Shown here: positions 6,964 to 13,296 of the stretch, in pieces | Numbering within the stretch: position 1 is the stretch's first letter | Layout: each line of letters starts with the position of its first letter | Source: CSSED10-109M sp964349455 | Lineage (GTDB): Bacteria; Bacillota_I; Bacilli_A; RF39; UBA660 | DNA: 18,709 nt | Assembly: GCA_964349455.1 (NCBI GenBank) | Contig: CAYGGG010000012.1 | Span: forward strand, 1-18,709 | Direction: 5' to 3' | Translations under genes and position numbers: made by a program | The notes under the pieces: model-generated | Databases searched by the model: none | The model's input: only the letters and a program-made list of their open reading frames with translations | Told to the model about the DNA's origin: nothing

Positions 6964-7497
6964 TTACTTAGAAGCCTTCTTACCGACTTTACGAATAACA
7001 TGTTCATCACTATAACGAATCCCTTTTCCTTTGTAGGGCTCGGGTTTTCTAATTTTACGAATATTTGCTGCAAATTCACCAACCAATTGTTTGTCATGCC
7101 CTTTGATGATCATTTGCGTATTAGTTGGCACTTCAACGGTTAATCCCTTTGGAATTAGAATTTCAATTGGATGTGAGAACCCAGCAGCGATTGCAATATA
7201 GTCTCCTTTTAATGTGAAACGATATCCAACACCAATCATGTCTAGTGTTTTTGTATATCCTTCGGTTACACCAACCAACATGTTATTTATATTAGCGTTT
7301 GCTGTCCCATGGAAATGTTTATATTTATCATTTTTTCGTTCTGTTTTTAACTGATTTCCATCAATTATTACGGTAATGCTTTTGTCAATATTAGTTGAAA
7401 GTCCCCCTTTTGGTCCTTTTACTAAAACTTCTTGACCATTTACACTAACGGTAACATTATCAGGAATTGTTAAAATACGATTTCCGATTCGACTCAT
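6964..7497 (-). CDS. rplF: 50S ribosomal protein L6
   Basis: Encodes 177 residues made of two tandem L6 folds. MSRIGNRILTIPDNVTV and VLVKGPKGGLS mark the first; LVGEFAANIRKIRKPEPYKGKGIRY (about 143-167) and the basic tail VIRKVGKKASK mark the second. L6 binds 23S rRNA helix 97 near the sarcin-ricin loop and factor-binding site. An AGGAGGATTA Shine-Dalgarno sequence precedes the ATG, and the gene follows rpsH by 12 bases. It is a standard spc-operon member with no oddity visible. Confidence 0.98.
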   Translation of the reverse strand: MSRIGNRILTIPDNVTVSVNGQEVLVKGPKGGLSTNIDKSITVIIDGNQLKTERKNDKYKHFHGTANANINNMLVGVTEGYTKTLDMIGVGYRFTLKGDYIAIAAGFSHPIEILIPKGLTVEVPTNTQMIIKGHDKQLVGEFAANIRKIRKPEPYKGKGIRYSDEHVIRKVGKKASK

Positions 7498-7509
7498 ATT
7501 AATCCTCCT

Positions 7510-7905
7510 CTACCAGATATAAGCTAAAACTTCGCCACCAGCTTTTTCTAAGCGGGCTTTTTTATCAGTCATAACCCCTTTTGACGTTGATATAATAGCT
7601 ATTCCTAATCCATTTAATACTTTAGGGATTTCACTTGCTTGAACATAAACGCGTAATCCAGGTTTTGAAATTCTTCTTAAACCAGTTATTACTCGTTCTT
7701 TTTTAGCCCCATATTTTAAATTTAATACAATTATGTTTTGGGGAGTTTCTTTTTTGATTTTAAAATCAACAATATACCCCTCTTCTTTTAAAATAGCAGC
7801 TATTTCTTCTTTTATTTTAGAAGTTGGAACTTCTACTTCTTTATATTTCATTTGATTTGCATTACGAATTCTTGTAAGCATATCAGCAATTGGATCATTT
7901 ACCAT
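7510..7905 (-). CDS. rpsH: 30S ribosomal protein S8
   Basis: Encodes 131 residues. MVNDPIADMLTRIRNANQMK is the classic S8 N-terminus, and the C-terminal half has RRISKPGLRVYVQASEIPKVLNGLGIAIISTSKGVMTDKKAR with the conserved STSKG rRNA-binding motif. The protein ends LAYIW, the Trp being TGG. S8 is a primary binder of the 16S central domain. In E. coli it is also the repressor that binds spc mRNA near rplE; I could not identify such a binding site here. The Shine-Dalgarno sequence is GGGAGG, and the gene follows rpsN by 18 bases. Confidence 0.98.
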   Translation of the reverse strand: MVNDPIADMLTRIRNANQMKYKEVEVPTSKIKEEIAAILKEEGYIVDFKIKKETPQNIIVLNLKYGAKKERVITGLRRISKPGLRVYVQASEIPKVLNGLGIAIISTSKGVMTDKKARLEKAGGEVLAYIW

Positions 7906-7923
7906 TTTTTTCCTCCCTTCACA

Positions 7924-8109
7924 TTACCAGCTGGATTTTCTAATACCTGGTATTTGTCCTTTATAAGCAAGTTCTCGAAAACAAATACGACAGATTCCAT
8001 ATTTTTTTAATACGGCATGTGGTCTTCCACAACGATTACATCTTGTATATTCTCTTACTTTAAACTTTGCTTTTCTTTTTAATGTTTCAATTTTACCTTT
8101 TTTTGCCAT
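7924..8109 (-). CDS. rpsN: 30S ribosomal protein S14, zinc-binding short form
   Basis: Encodes 61 residues from MAKKGKIETL. The reading frame is open for 13 more codons upstream, but those lie within the end of rplE and have no ribosome site; GGGAGGAAAATT directly precedes the ATG at 8109, and 61 residues is the standard size of the short (type Z) S14. Zinc ligands are Cys24, Cys27, Cys40 and Cys43. S14 is in the small-subunit head, next to S3 and S10. The protein ends GIRKSSW, the family's fixed C-terminus, with Trp as TGG. The zinc form inside the spc operon is the Bacillota arrangement. Confidence 0.97.
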   Translation of the reverse strand: MAKKGKIETLKRKAKFKVREYTRCNRCGRPHAVLKKYGICRICFRELAYKGQIPGIRKSSW

Positions 8110-8125
8110 AATTTTCCTCCCTAGC

Positions 8126-8665
8126 CTATTTCTTAAAAGGCATTCCAAAGCCTTTTAATAGTTCTAATCCTTCTTCATTGGTTTTTGCAGTTGTAACAAT
8201 CACAATATCCATGCCTCTGACTTTTAGAACATTATCATATTCGATTTCTGAAAAAACTAATTGTTCGGTTAATCCTAATGTATAATTTCCAAATCCATCA
8301 AATGATTTTGTTGGTAACCCGCGGAAATCTCTTGTTCTGGGTAGAACCATTGCAATTAATTTATCTAAAAAGTTATACATCTCTTCGCCACGAAGGGTTG
8401 TTTTACAACCAATTGCATTACCAGCTCTTAATTTAAACCCAGCGATTGCTTTTTTGGCCTTTGTAATAACTGGTTTTTGATTTGTAATCACTTCTAAATC
8501 AGCTAATGATGCATCTAATAGTTTACTATTTTGATTGGCATCACCGGTGCCGATATTAATGACAATTTTTTCTAACCTTGGTACTTCAAATTTATTTTTA
8601 TAACCAAACTTATCAATCATAGCTTTTGTTATTTCTTTGTTATATTTTTCTTTTAAACGATTCAT
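8126..8665 (-). CDS. rplE: 50S ribosomal protein L5
   Basis: Encodes 179 residues, the normal L5 size. MNRLKEKYNKEITKAM, VPRLEKIVINIGTGDA, QKPVITKAKKAIAGFKLR, and the C-terminal GMDIVIVTTAKTNEEGLELLKGFGMPFKK are all diagnostic. L5 carries 5S rRNA into the central protuberance and touches P-site tRNA and S13 across the subunit interface. AGGAGG precedes the ATG; spacing to rplX is 14 bases. The stop (TAG) lies 16 bases before the rpsN start. Confidence 0.98.
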   Translation of the reverse strand: MNRLKEKYNKEITKAMIDKFGYKNKFEVPRLEKIVINIGTGDANQNSKLLDASLADLEVITNQKPVITKAKKAIAGFKLRAGNAIGCKTTLRGEEMYNFLDKLIAMVLPRTRDFRGLPTKSFDGFGNYTLGLTEQLVFSEIEYDNVLKVRGMDIVIVTTAKTNEEGLELLKGFGMPFKK

Positions 8666-8679
8666 ATTTGCCTCCTTAC

Positions 8680-8970
8680 CTAGTTAATTGCCTTTTTCGT
8701 TTTACGGTTAATTCTAACTTTTTTTTCTTTTTCATACGTTGCACCAATTTTTGCCCGTCCTACGATCATTACATTTGAGGCGTCAATTGGCGCTTCAATA
8801 TTGGCAATGCTTCCTGGATTTTGACCGGCTGGTTTTTGATGTTTTTTCATCATATTAAGATTTTCAACTATTACTTTATTTTCTTTGCGAAAAGTTTTAA
8901 CAATTTTTCCTTCTTTGCCTTTTTCTTTTCCAGCAATTACGACTACTTTATCGCCTACTTTTAATTTCAT
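8680..8970 (-). CDS. rplX: 50S ribosomal protein L24
   Basis: Encodes 96 residues, slightly shorter than the 100-105 of many L24 proteins. The N-terminal KOW motif is clear: KLKVGDKVVVIAGKEKGKEGKIVKTF. The central NLMKKHQKP-like segment (here NMMKKHQKPAGQNPGSIANIEAPID) and RINRKTKKAIN near the C-terminus match the family. L24 is an early assembly initiator that binds the 5' region of 23S rRNA near the tunnel exit. AGGAGGTAAAAA precedes the ATG, 10 bases after rplN ends. Confidence 0.97.
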   Translation of the reverse strand: MKLKVGDKVVVIAGKEKGKEGKIVKTFRKENKVIVENLNMMKKHQKPAGQNPGSIANIEAPIDASNVMIVGRAKIGATYEKEKKVRINRKTKKAIN

Positions 8971-8980
8971 TTTTTACCTC

Positions 8981-9349
8981 CTAAAGCACTTCTTTGGCCA
9001 GTGAAACTATTTTCATATATTTCTTATCACGTAATTCACGCGCTACTGGTCCAAAAATACGAGTTCCAATTGGTGATTTGTCTTCTTTGATAATAACGCA
9101 TGCATTATCATCAAACTTTATATAAGAACCATCTTCTCGTCTTAATCCAAATTTGGTTCGAACAACAACTGCTTTAACAACTTTTCCTTTTTTGATTGTC
9201 CCACTAGGAATTGCTTTTTTGACAGTTCCAACAATTATATCACCGACGTTCCCGGTTTTTACTCTACTTCCACCAAGTACTTTGATGACTAATAATTCTT
9301 TTGCTCCAGAATTATCAGCTACTTTTAAACGACTTTCTTGTTGTATCAT
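8981..9349 (-). CDS. rplN: 50S ribosomal protein L14
   Basis: Encodes 122 residues, exactly the canonical L14 length. MIQQESRLKVADNSGAKELL is the family's fixed start, followed by KVVKAVVVRTKFGLRREDGSYIKFDDNACVII and the C-terminal GTRIFGPVARELRDKKYMKIVSLAKEVL. L14 lies at the subunit interface, forms bridges to 16S helix 14 and is the target of the silencing factor RsfS. GGAGG precedes the ATG. It is flanked by rpsQ (11-base gap) and rplX (10 bases) in the usual order. Confidence 0.98.
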   Translation of the reverse strand: MIQQESRLKVADNSGAKELLVIKVLGGSRVKTGNVGDIIVGTVKKAIPSGTIKKGKVVKAVVVRTKFGLRREDGSYIKFDDNACVIIKEDKSPIGTRIFGPVARELRDKKYMKIVSLAKEVL

Positions 9350-9360
9350 TTTCTTCCTCC

Positions 9361-9618
9361 TTACAAAATAATTGCTTTTTCAATTATTTCGACTAAACGA
9401 TATCCTTTTTTCTTTGATATAGGCCTTGTTTCAACAATTTTTACTTTGTCTCCTATTTTAGCTTCATTTTTTTGATCATGAGCATGATACTTTTTTGAAT
9501 ATTTTGCTCGTTTTTTGTATTTTGGATCAACTTTATAAGTTTCTACTAAAACGACAATTGTTTTATCGCCTTTGTCACTTACTACTTTTCCAACTAATTC
9601 ACGAATTGTTTTTTCCAT
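9361..9618 (-). CDS. rpsQ: 30S ribosomal protein S17
   Basis: Encodes 85 residues with the OB fold of S17. RELVGKVVSDKGDKTIVVLVE (about 5-25) and the conserved AHDQKNEAKIGDKVKIVETRPISKKKGYRLVEII (46-79) identify it. S17 is a primary 16S rRNA-binding protein of the 5' domain. AGGAGGAAGC lies before the ATG, which is 9 bases after the rpmC stop. Length and motifs are ordinary. Confidence 0.98.
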   Translation of the reverse strand: MEKTIRELVGKVVSDKGDKTIVVLVETYKVDPKYKKRAKYSKKYHAHDQKNEAKIGDKVKIVETRPISKKKGYRLVEIIEKAIIL

Positions 9619-9627
9619 GCTTCCTCC

Positions 9628-9822
9628 TTATTTTTCCATTTCTCGTTCTCGAATAATTGTTTTCATTCTAGCAACTTCTTTTCTAAGTTGACTTAATCTT
9701 GATGGTTTTTCAAGATTACCAGTTGCTTGGCTAAAGCGAAGATTAAATAATTCGGCTTTATGTGATTCTATTTTTTTGATTATTTGGTCTGAAGAAAGCT
9801 TTCTGATTTCTAAATTATTCAC
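9628..9822 (-). CDS. rpmC: 50S ribosomal protein L29, GTG start
   Basis: Encodes 64 residues beginning MNNLEIRKLSSDQIIKKI. The frame is open further up to a GTG at 9834, but the GTG at 9822 is chosen because GGTGAT sits five bases before it and because L29 proteins begin at this point (compare M-x-x-x-EIR-L). It overlaps the rplP end by eight bases as GTGAATAA, so coupling with rplP is likely. LFNLRFSQATGNLEKPSRLSQLRKEVARMKTIIRERE is the conserved two-helix hairpin core. L29 sits at the exit of the peptide tunnel beside L23 and helps to form the docking site for trigger factor and SRP. Confidence 0.93.
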   Translation of the reverse strand: MNNLEIRKLSSDQIIKKIESHKAELFNLRFSQATGNLEKPSRLSQLRKEVARMKTIIREREMEK

Positions 9823-10243
9823 TTGTATCACCACTTTCTTTCATTACAAATTTGCATTTGATTGGTAGTTTATGCATTGCAATTCGTAATGCTTCTCTGG
9901 CTATCTTTTCTGATACACCATCGATTTCGAACATGATTTTTCCTTCTTTAACTACTGCTACCCAAAATTCTGGACTTGATTTACCTTTACCCATTCTTTG
10001 TTCAATTGGTTTTTTAGTTAATGAAAGATGAGGAAATATGTTTATCCATACTTTTCCGCCTCGTTTCATGTATCTTGTCATTGCGACACGGGCTGCTTCA
10101 ATTTGGCGATTGGTTATCCAAGCTCCTTCTAATGCTCGCAGTCCATATTGTCCGAAGTGTAATTCGGTATTTCCACGTGCTTTTCCTTCATACGAAATAC
10201 GGTGTGGTTTACGATACTTCGTTTTTTTCGGCATCAACGGCAT
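9815..10243 (-). CDS. rplP: 50S ribosomal protein L16
   Basis: Encodes 142 residues beginning MPLMPKKTKYRKPHRISYEG; L16 proteins generally begin M-L-M-P-K, so the first ATG (10243) is used. GGGGGGAATAAAG precedes it, and it lies inside the end of rpsC (35-base overlap), the longest overlap in the cluster. The conserved GLRALEGAWITNRQIEAARVAMTRYMKRGGKVWI and IEQRMGKGKSSPEFWVAVVKEGKIMFEI segments are present. L16 supports the A-site tRNA elbow and the peptidyl transferase centre. Trp codons are TGG. Confidence 0.97.
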   Translation of the reverse strand: MPLMPKKTKYRKPHRISYEGKARGNTELHFGQYGLRALEGAWITNRQIEAARVAMTRYMKRGGKVWINIFPHLSLTKKPIEQRMGKGKSSPEFWVAVVKEGKIMFEIDGVSEKIAREALRIAMHKLPIKCKFVMKESGDTSE

Positions 10244-10898
10244 CTTTATTCCCCCCTTTTCCTTTTTTTTCAGGAAGAATTTCTCCTTTATAAATCCATA
10301 CTTTTACCCCAAGTTTTCCATAAGTTGTGTCTGCTTCTTTTAAAGCGTAATCAATATCTGAGCGTAAAGTATGAAGTGGAACCATCCCTTCAGTATATCT
10401 TTCGGTTCTTGCCATATCAGCACCACCTAAGCGTCCTGAAACAGATGTTTTGATTCCTTTTGCTCCTGCTTTCATGACATTATTAATTGCTCTTTTTTGA
10501 GCAATTCGAAATGAAACTCGATTTTCGATTTGTCTTGCAATATCTTCTGCTACTAAAGCCGCATTAAGTGCGGGATGTTTTATTTCTTTAATTGAAATAA
10601 AAATATTTTCATCAGTTACTTTGGCCAAGTCTTTACGAATTTTTTCAATTCCACCACCACCGTGTCCAATCACAACACCAGGTTTGGCAGTCATGATGAT
10701 TACTTCGGTTTTTTGTTGGTTACGATTTATTAAAACATTTGAAATTGATGCTTGTTTTAACTTTTTTTCAATATGTCTTCTAATTTTAACATCGTTATTT
10801 AAATATTTAGCGAAATCTTTATTATCGGCAAACCAATTTGCTTCCCAATCTTTATTTATTCCGAGTCTAAGTCCAATTGGACTAACTTTTTGTCCCAT
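10209..10898 (-). CDS. rpsC: 30S ribosomal protein S3
   Basis: Encodes 229 residues. The N-terminus MGQKVSPIGLRLGINKDWEANWFA, the type II KH domain with a GHGG loop (78-81, usually GKGG), and the C-terminal domain with GRLGGADMARTERYTEGMVPLHTLRSDIDYALKEADTTYGKLGVKVWIYKGEILP identify S3. It lines the mRNA entry channel with S4 and S5 and has helicase-related basic residues. The extreme C-terminus (after residue 212) is a charged tail whose coding sequence contains the rplP ribosome site and start. Shine-Dalgarno is AGGAGGTAAAT. Confidence 0.97.
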   Translation of the reverse strand: MGQKVSPIGLRLGINKDWEANWFADNKDFAKYLNNDVKIRRHIEKKLKQASISNVLINRNQQKTEVIIMTAKPGVVIGHGGGGIEKIRKDLAKVTDENIFISIKEIKHPALNAALVAEDIARQIENRVSFRIAQKRAINNVMKAGAKGIKTSVSGRLGGADMARTERYTEGMVPLHTLRSDIDYALKEADTTYGKLGVKVWIYKGEILPEKKGKGGNKDAVDAEKNEVS

Positions 10899-10910
10899 AT
10901 TTACCTCCTA

Positions 10911-11246
10911 TTACCTTTCATCACTAACGACAACATTGATGTGGCTTGTTCTTTTTAAGATTGGATCGATATGTGTCCTTGACCCAAATCTCCTTCGTTT
11001 GATTGTTTGGCCTTCATTAACATATGCTTCTTTCACATATAGTTTTTCTTTTTCCATTTCCTGATTATTAACGGCATTTGCTACTGCCGAATTTAAGACT
11101 TTTGTTATTAAAACAGAAGCCTTTGTATTAAATCCTTTTAATACCATTTCTGCTTCTTCCACGTTTTTTCCGCGGATTAAATCGATAACTAAACGGGCTT
11201 TACGAGGTGCAATTTTTTGTGTTTTTGCAATCGCTTTTGCTTCCAT
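10911..11246 (-). CDS. rplV: 50S ribosomal protein L22 with atypical tunnel-hairpin tip
   Basis: Encodes 111 residues, a normal L22 length. IAPRKARLVIDLIRGKNVEEA (12-32), the segment VLNSAVANAVNN (50-61) and LKRTSHINVVVSD (97-109) are the family core. L22 lines the nascent-peptide tunnel with L4 through a long beta hairpin. In most bacteria the hairpin tip reads about (M/L)KR-x-x-PRAxGRAxxIxKRTSH. Here the same number of residues reads IKRRRFGSRTHIDPILKRTSH (82-102), so the PRAxGRA motif is not preserved. The DNA shows no frameshift that would restore it in a neighbouring frame. Flanking residues are intact, so the gene is plainly functional. The promoter-proximal partner is rpsS, 21 bases upstream; GGAGGACTAAA precedes the ATG. 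Confidence 0.96.
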   Translation of the reverse strand: MEAKAIAKTQKIAPRKARLVIDLIRGKNVEEAEMVLKGFNTKASVLITKVLNSAVANAVNNQEMEKEKLYVKEAYVNEGQTIKRRRFGSRTHIDPILKRTSHINVVVSDER

Positions 11247-11267
11247 TTTAGTCCTCCTTCCTGACTT

Positions 11268-11540
11268 TTATTTAGTTTTTTTGTCACTACCGTGTTTTCC
11301 ATATTTTCTTGTTGGTGAAAATTCACCTAATTTATGTCCAACCATATCCTCCGTTACATAAACTGGAATAAACTCTTTACCATTATGAACGGCAAATGTT
11401 AACCCGATGAAATCAGGATAGATTGTTGAACGACGCGACCAAGTTTTGATGACTTCTTTTTTGCCAGAATTTTTTACAATTTCAACTTTTTTCATCAAAC
11501 TTTCATCAGCAAATGCTCCTTTTTTTAAACTTCTACTCAT
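11268..11540 (-). CDS. rpsS: 30S ribosomal protein S19
   Basis: Encodes 90 residues. MSRSLKKGAFADESLMKKVE, IKTWSRRSTIYPDFIGLTFAVHNGKEFIPVYVTEDMVGHKLGEFSPTRKYGKHG match S19 along its whole length. S19 forms a complex with S13 in the small-subunit head near the A site. AAGGATGGAAATA precedes the ATG, a somewhat weaker ribosome site than its neighbours'. Spacing to rplB is 18 bases and to rplV 21. The C-terminal tail is short and basic. Confidence 0.98.
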   Translation of the reverse strand: MSRSLKKGAFADESLMKKVEIVKNSGKKEVIKTWSRRSTIYPDFIGLTFAVHNGKEFIPVYVTEDMVGHKLGEFSPTRKYGKHGSDKKTK

Positions 11541-11558
11541 TTATTTCCATCCTTTCAA

Positions 11559-12386
11559 TTATTTCTTGCGACGAACGATTAGTCTTTCTGATTTCTTTTT
11601 CGTTTTTCTTGTTTTATACCCTAACGTTGGTTTTCCCCAAGGTGTAACTGGCCCTTTACGTCCAATTGGTGCTTTTCCTTCACCACCACCGTGTGGGTGA
11701 TTATTTGGATTCATCGCTGAACCACGAACGGTTGGGCGAATACCCATTAGTCTTTTGCGACCCGCTTTACCCAATTTTACTAATTCTTTATCTTTATTTC
11801 CTACTTCACCAACGGTTGCTCGACATCTTCCTAACACTTTTCTTACTTCACCACTTCTTAGTTTAATTAAAACATAATTTCCTTCAATTCCTAAGATTTG
11901 TGCTGATGAACCAGCAGATCTTGCTAGTTCGCCACCTTTTCCTGGCTTTAATTCAATATTATGAACCATCGTTCCTTCTGGAATACTTTGTAAAGGGGCG
12001 CTGTTGCCGATTTTAATATCAACGTTTTCACCACTTATAACAATGTCTCCAACTTTTATTTTGTTAGGGGCGATAATATATCTTTTTTCACCATCTTTAT
12101 AGTTAATTAATGCAATATTTGCGGTCCGATTTGGATCATATTCAATTGTGGCAACAGTTCCAATAATACCATCTTTATTTCTTTTAAAATCAATAATTCG
12201 ATATTGTCGTTTTACGCCACCACCACGATGTCTAATTGTAATTTTTCCTTGACTATTACGTCCGCCACTTTTTTTAATTGGTACTAGTAATGACTTTTCT
12301 GGTTTTGCTGTTGTTATTTCAGTGTTTTTTAAAGTCGACTTATTTCTAGTACCGGCGGTCATTGGTTTGTATATTTTTATTGCCAT
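11559..12386 (-). CDS. rplB: 50S ribosomal protein L2
   Basis: Encodes 275 residues, the standard L2 size. The OB-like N-terminal domain and SH3-like C-terminal RNA-binding domain are both visible: RHRGGGVKRQYRIIDFKRNKDGI (52-74), GRCRATVGEVGN (186-197) and RPTVRGSAMNPNNHPHGGGEG (217-237). His230 matches the conserved histidine (E. coli H229) important for peptidyl transfer and subunit joining. L2 is among the most conserved ribosomal proteins and is needed for subunit association and tRNA binding. GGAGGACAATC precedes the ATG. The gene order rplW-rplB-rpsS is standard. Confidence 0.99.
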   Translation of the reverse strand: MAIKIYKPMTAGTRNKSTLKNTEITTAKPEKSLLVPIKKSGGRNSQGKITIRHRGGGVKRQYRIIDFKRNKDGIIGTVATIEYDPNRTANIALINYKDGEKRYIIAPNKIKVGDIVISGENVDIKIGNSAPLQSIPEGTMVHNIELKPGKGGELARSAGSSAQILGIEGNYVLIKLRSGEVRKVLGRCRATVGEVGNKDKELVKLGKAGRKRLMGIRPTVRGSAMNPNNHPHGGGEGKAPIGRKGPVTPWGKPTLGYKTRKTKKKSERLIVRRKK

Positions 12387-12397
12387 GATTGTCCTCC

Positions 12398-12676
12398 TTA
12401 AATTTCAATTGCATTGCCTTTTTGTAAAGTAACAATTGCTTTTTTTACTCTGGTTCTTGTTCCATAATGACGACCTACTCTTTTTTTCTTTGGTTTTACA
12501 TTCATTAATTGAACATTAATTACTTTTACACTAAAGATTTTTTCAATCGCTTGTTTAATATGAGTTTTGTTTGCTCTTAAATCAACACTGAAGGCATATT
12601 TGTTTTCTTGTTTCATCATCGCTGCTTTTTCGCTTATAATTGGCGCTTTGATTAAATCGCGGTAATTATCCATCAT
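12398..12676 (-). CDS. rplW: 50S ribosomal protein L23
   Basis: Encodes 92 residues. The start region DLIKAPIISEKAAMMKQENKYAFSVDLRANKTHIKQAIEKIF and the following KVINVQLMNVKPKKKRVGRHYGTR are typical of L23. L23 sits at the tunnel exit and is the main docking point for trigger factor and SRP. Two ATG codons are adjacent; GGAGG lies seven bases before the first, which also overlaps the rplD stop as ATGA, so the first is used and coupling to rplD is likely. Confidence 0.97.
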   Translation of the reverse strand: MMDNYRDLIKAPIISEKAAMMKQENKYAFSVDLRANKTHIKQAIEKIFSVKVINVQLMNVKPKKKRVGRHYGTRTRVKKAIVTLQKGNAIEI

Positions 12677-13296
12677 AATAATACCTCCTCAATTGTTTTG
12701 ATTGCTCCTTCAGTAATAATCATTTTTCGACAATTAATTATGTCATAAACATTAACATCGTTTACTTGTAATAAATTAACTTTTTCTAAATTTCTTGTTC
12801 CTAAAATTAAGTTATCGTTTAATTCTTCAACAACGATTAATATTTTGCCAGTTGCACCAATTTTTTCTAATTGTTTGATCATGTCTTTTGTTTTTGGTGT
12901 TTCAACATTAAACTTTTCGATAATAATCATTTCTTTTTGCTGTGCTTTATATGCTAAAGCTGATTTTAAAGCTAATCTTCTTTCTTTACGATTCATTTTT
13001 TTACTATAATCTCTTGGTTTTGGTCCAAAAACAATTCCACCACCAGCCCATTGAGGAGCTCTAATGGTTCCTTGTCTTGCATTACCAGTACCCTTTTGAC
13101 GCCATGGTTTTTTGCCACCGCCTCTTACTTCTGATCTTGTTTTAGTTGAATGTGTTCCTTGCCTTAGAGAACTACTTGCGATCATTAACGCATCATATAA
13201 AACAGCATTATTAGGTTCAATTCCCCAAAGATCTTTGTTTAAGCTTAAATCTTTTACTTTTGAACCTTCTAGGTTTATTACATCTATTTTACTCAT
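12673..13296 (-). CDS. rplD: 50S ribosomal protein L4
   Basis: Encodes 207 residues from MSKIDVINLEGSKV. An in-frame ATG eight codons upstream (13320) is rejected because AGGAGG lies eight bases before the ATG at 13296. The extended tunnel loop is clear: SEVRGGGKKPWRQKGTGNARQGTIRAPQW (about 55-83), with Asn72 where many bacteria have Arg (KGTGRARQG). NRKERRLALKSALAYKAQ follows. L4 lines the tunnel opposite L22, and in E. coli free L4 represses its own operon through the S10 leader. The start overlaps the rplC end by eight bases, so its ribosome site lies in the L3 acidic tail sequence. Stop is TGA, overlapping rplW. Confidence 0.96.
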   Translation of the reverse strand: MSKIDVINLEGSKVKDLSLNKDLWGIEPNNAVLYDALMIASSSLRQGTHSTKTRSEVRGGGKKPWRQKGTGNARQGTIRAPQWAGGGIVFGPKPRDYSKKMNRKERRLALKSALAYKAQQKEMIIIEKFNVETPKTKDMIKQLEKIGATGKILIVVEELNDNLILGTRNLEKVNLLQVNDVNVYDIINCRKMIITEGAIKTIEEVLL

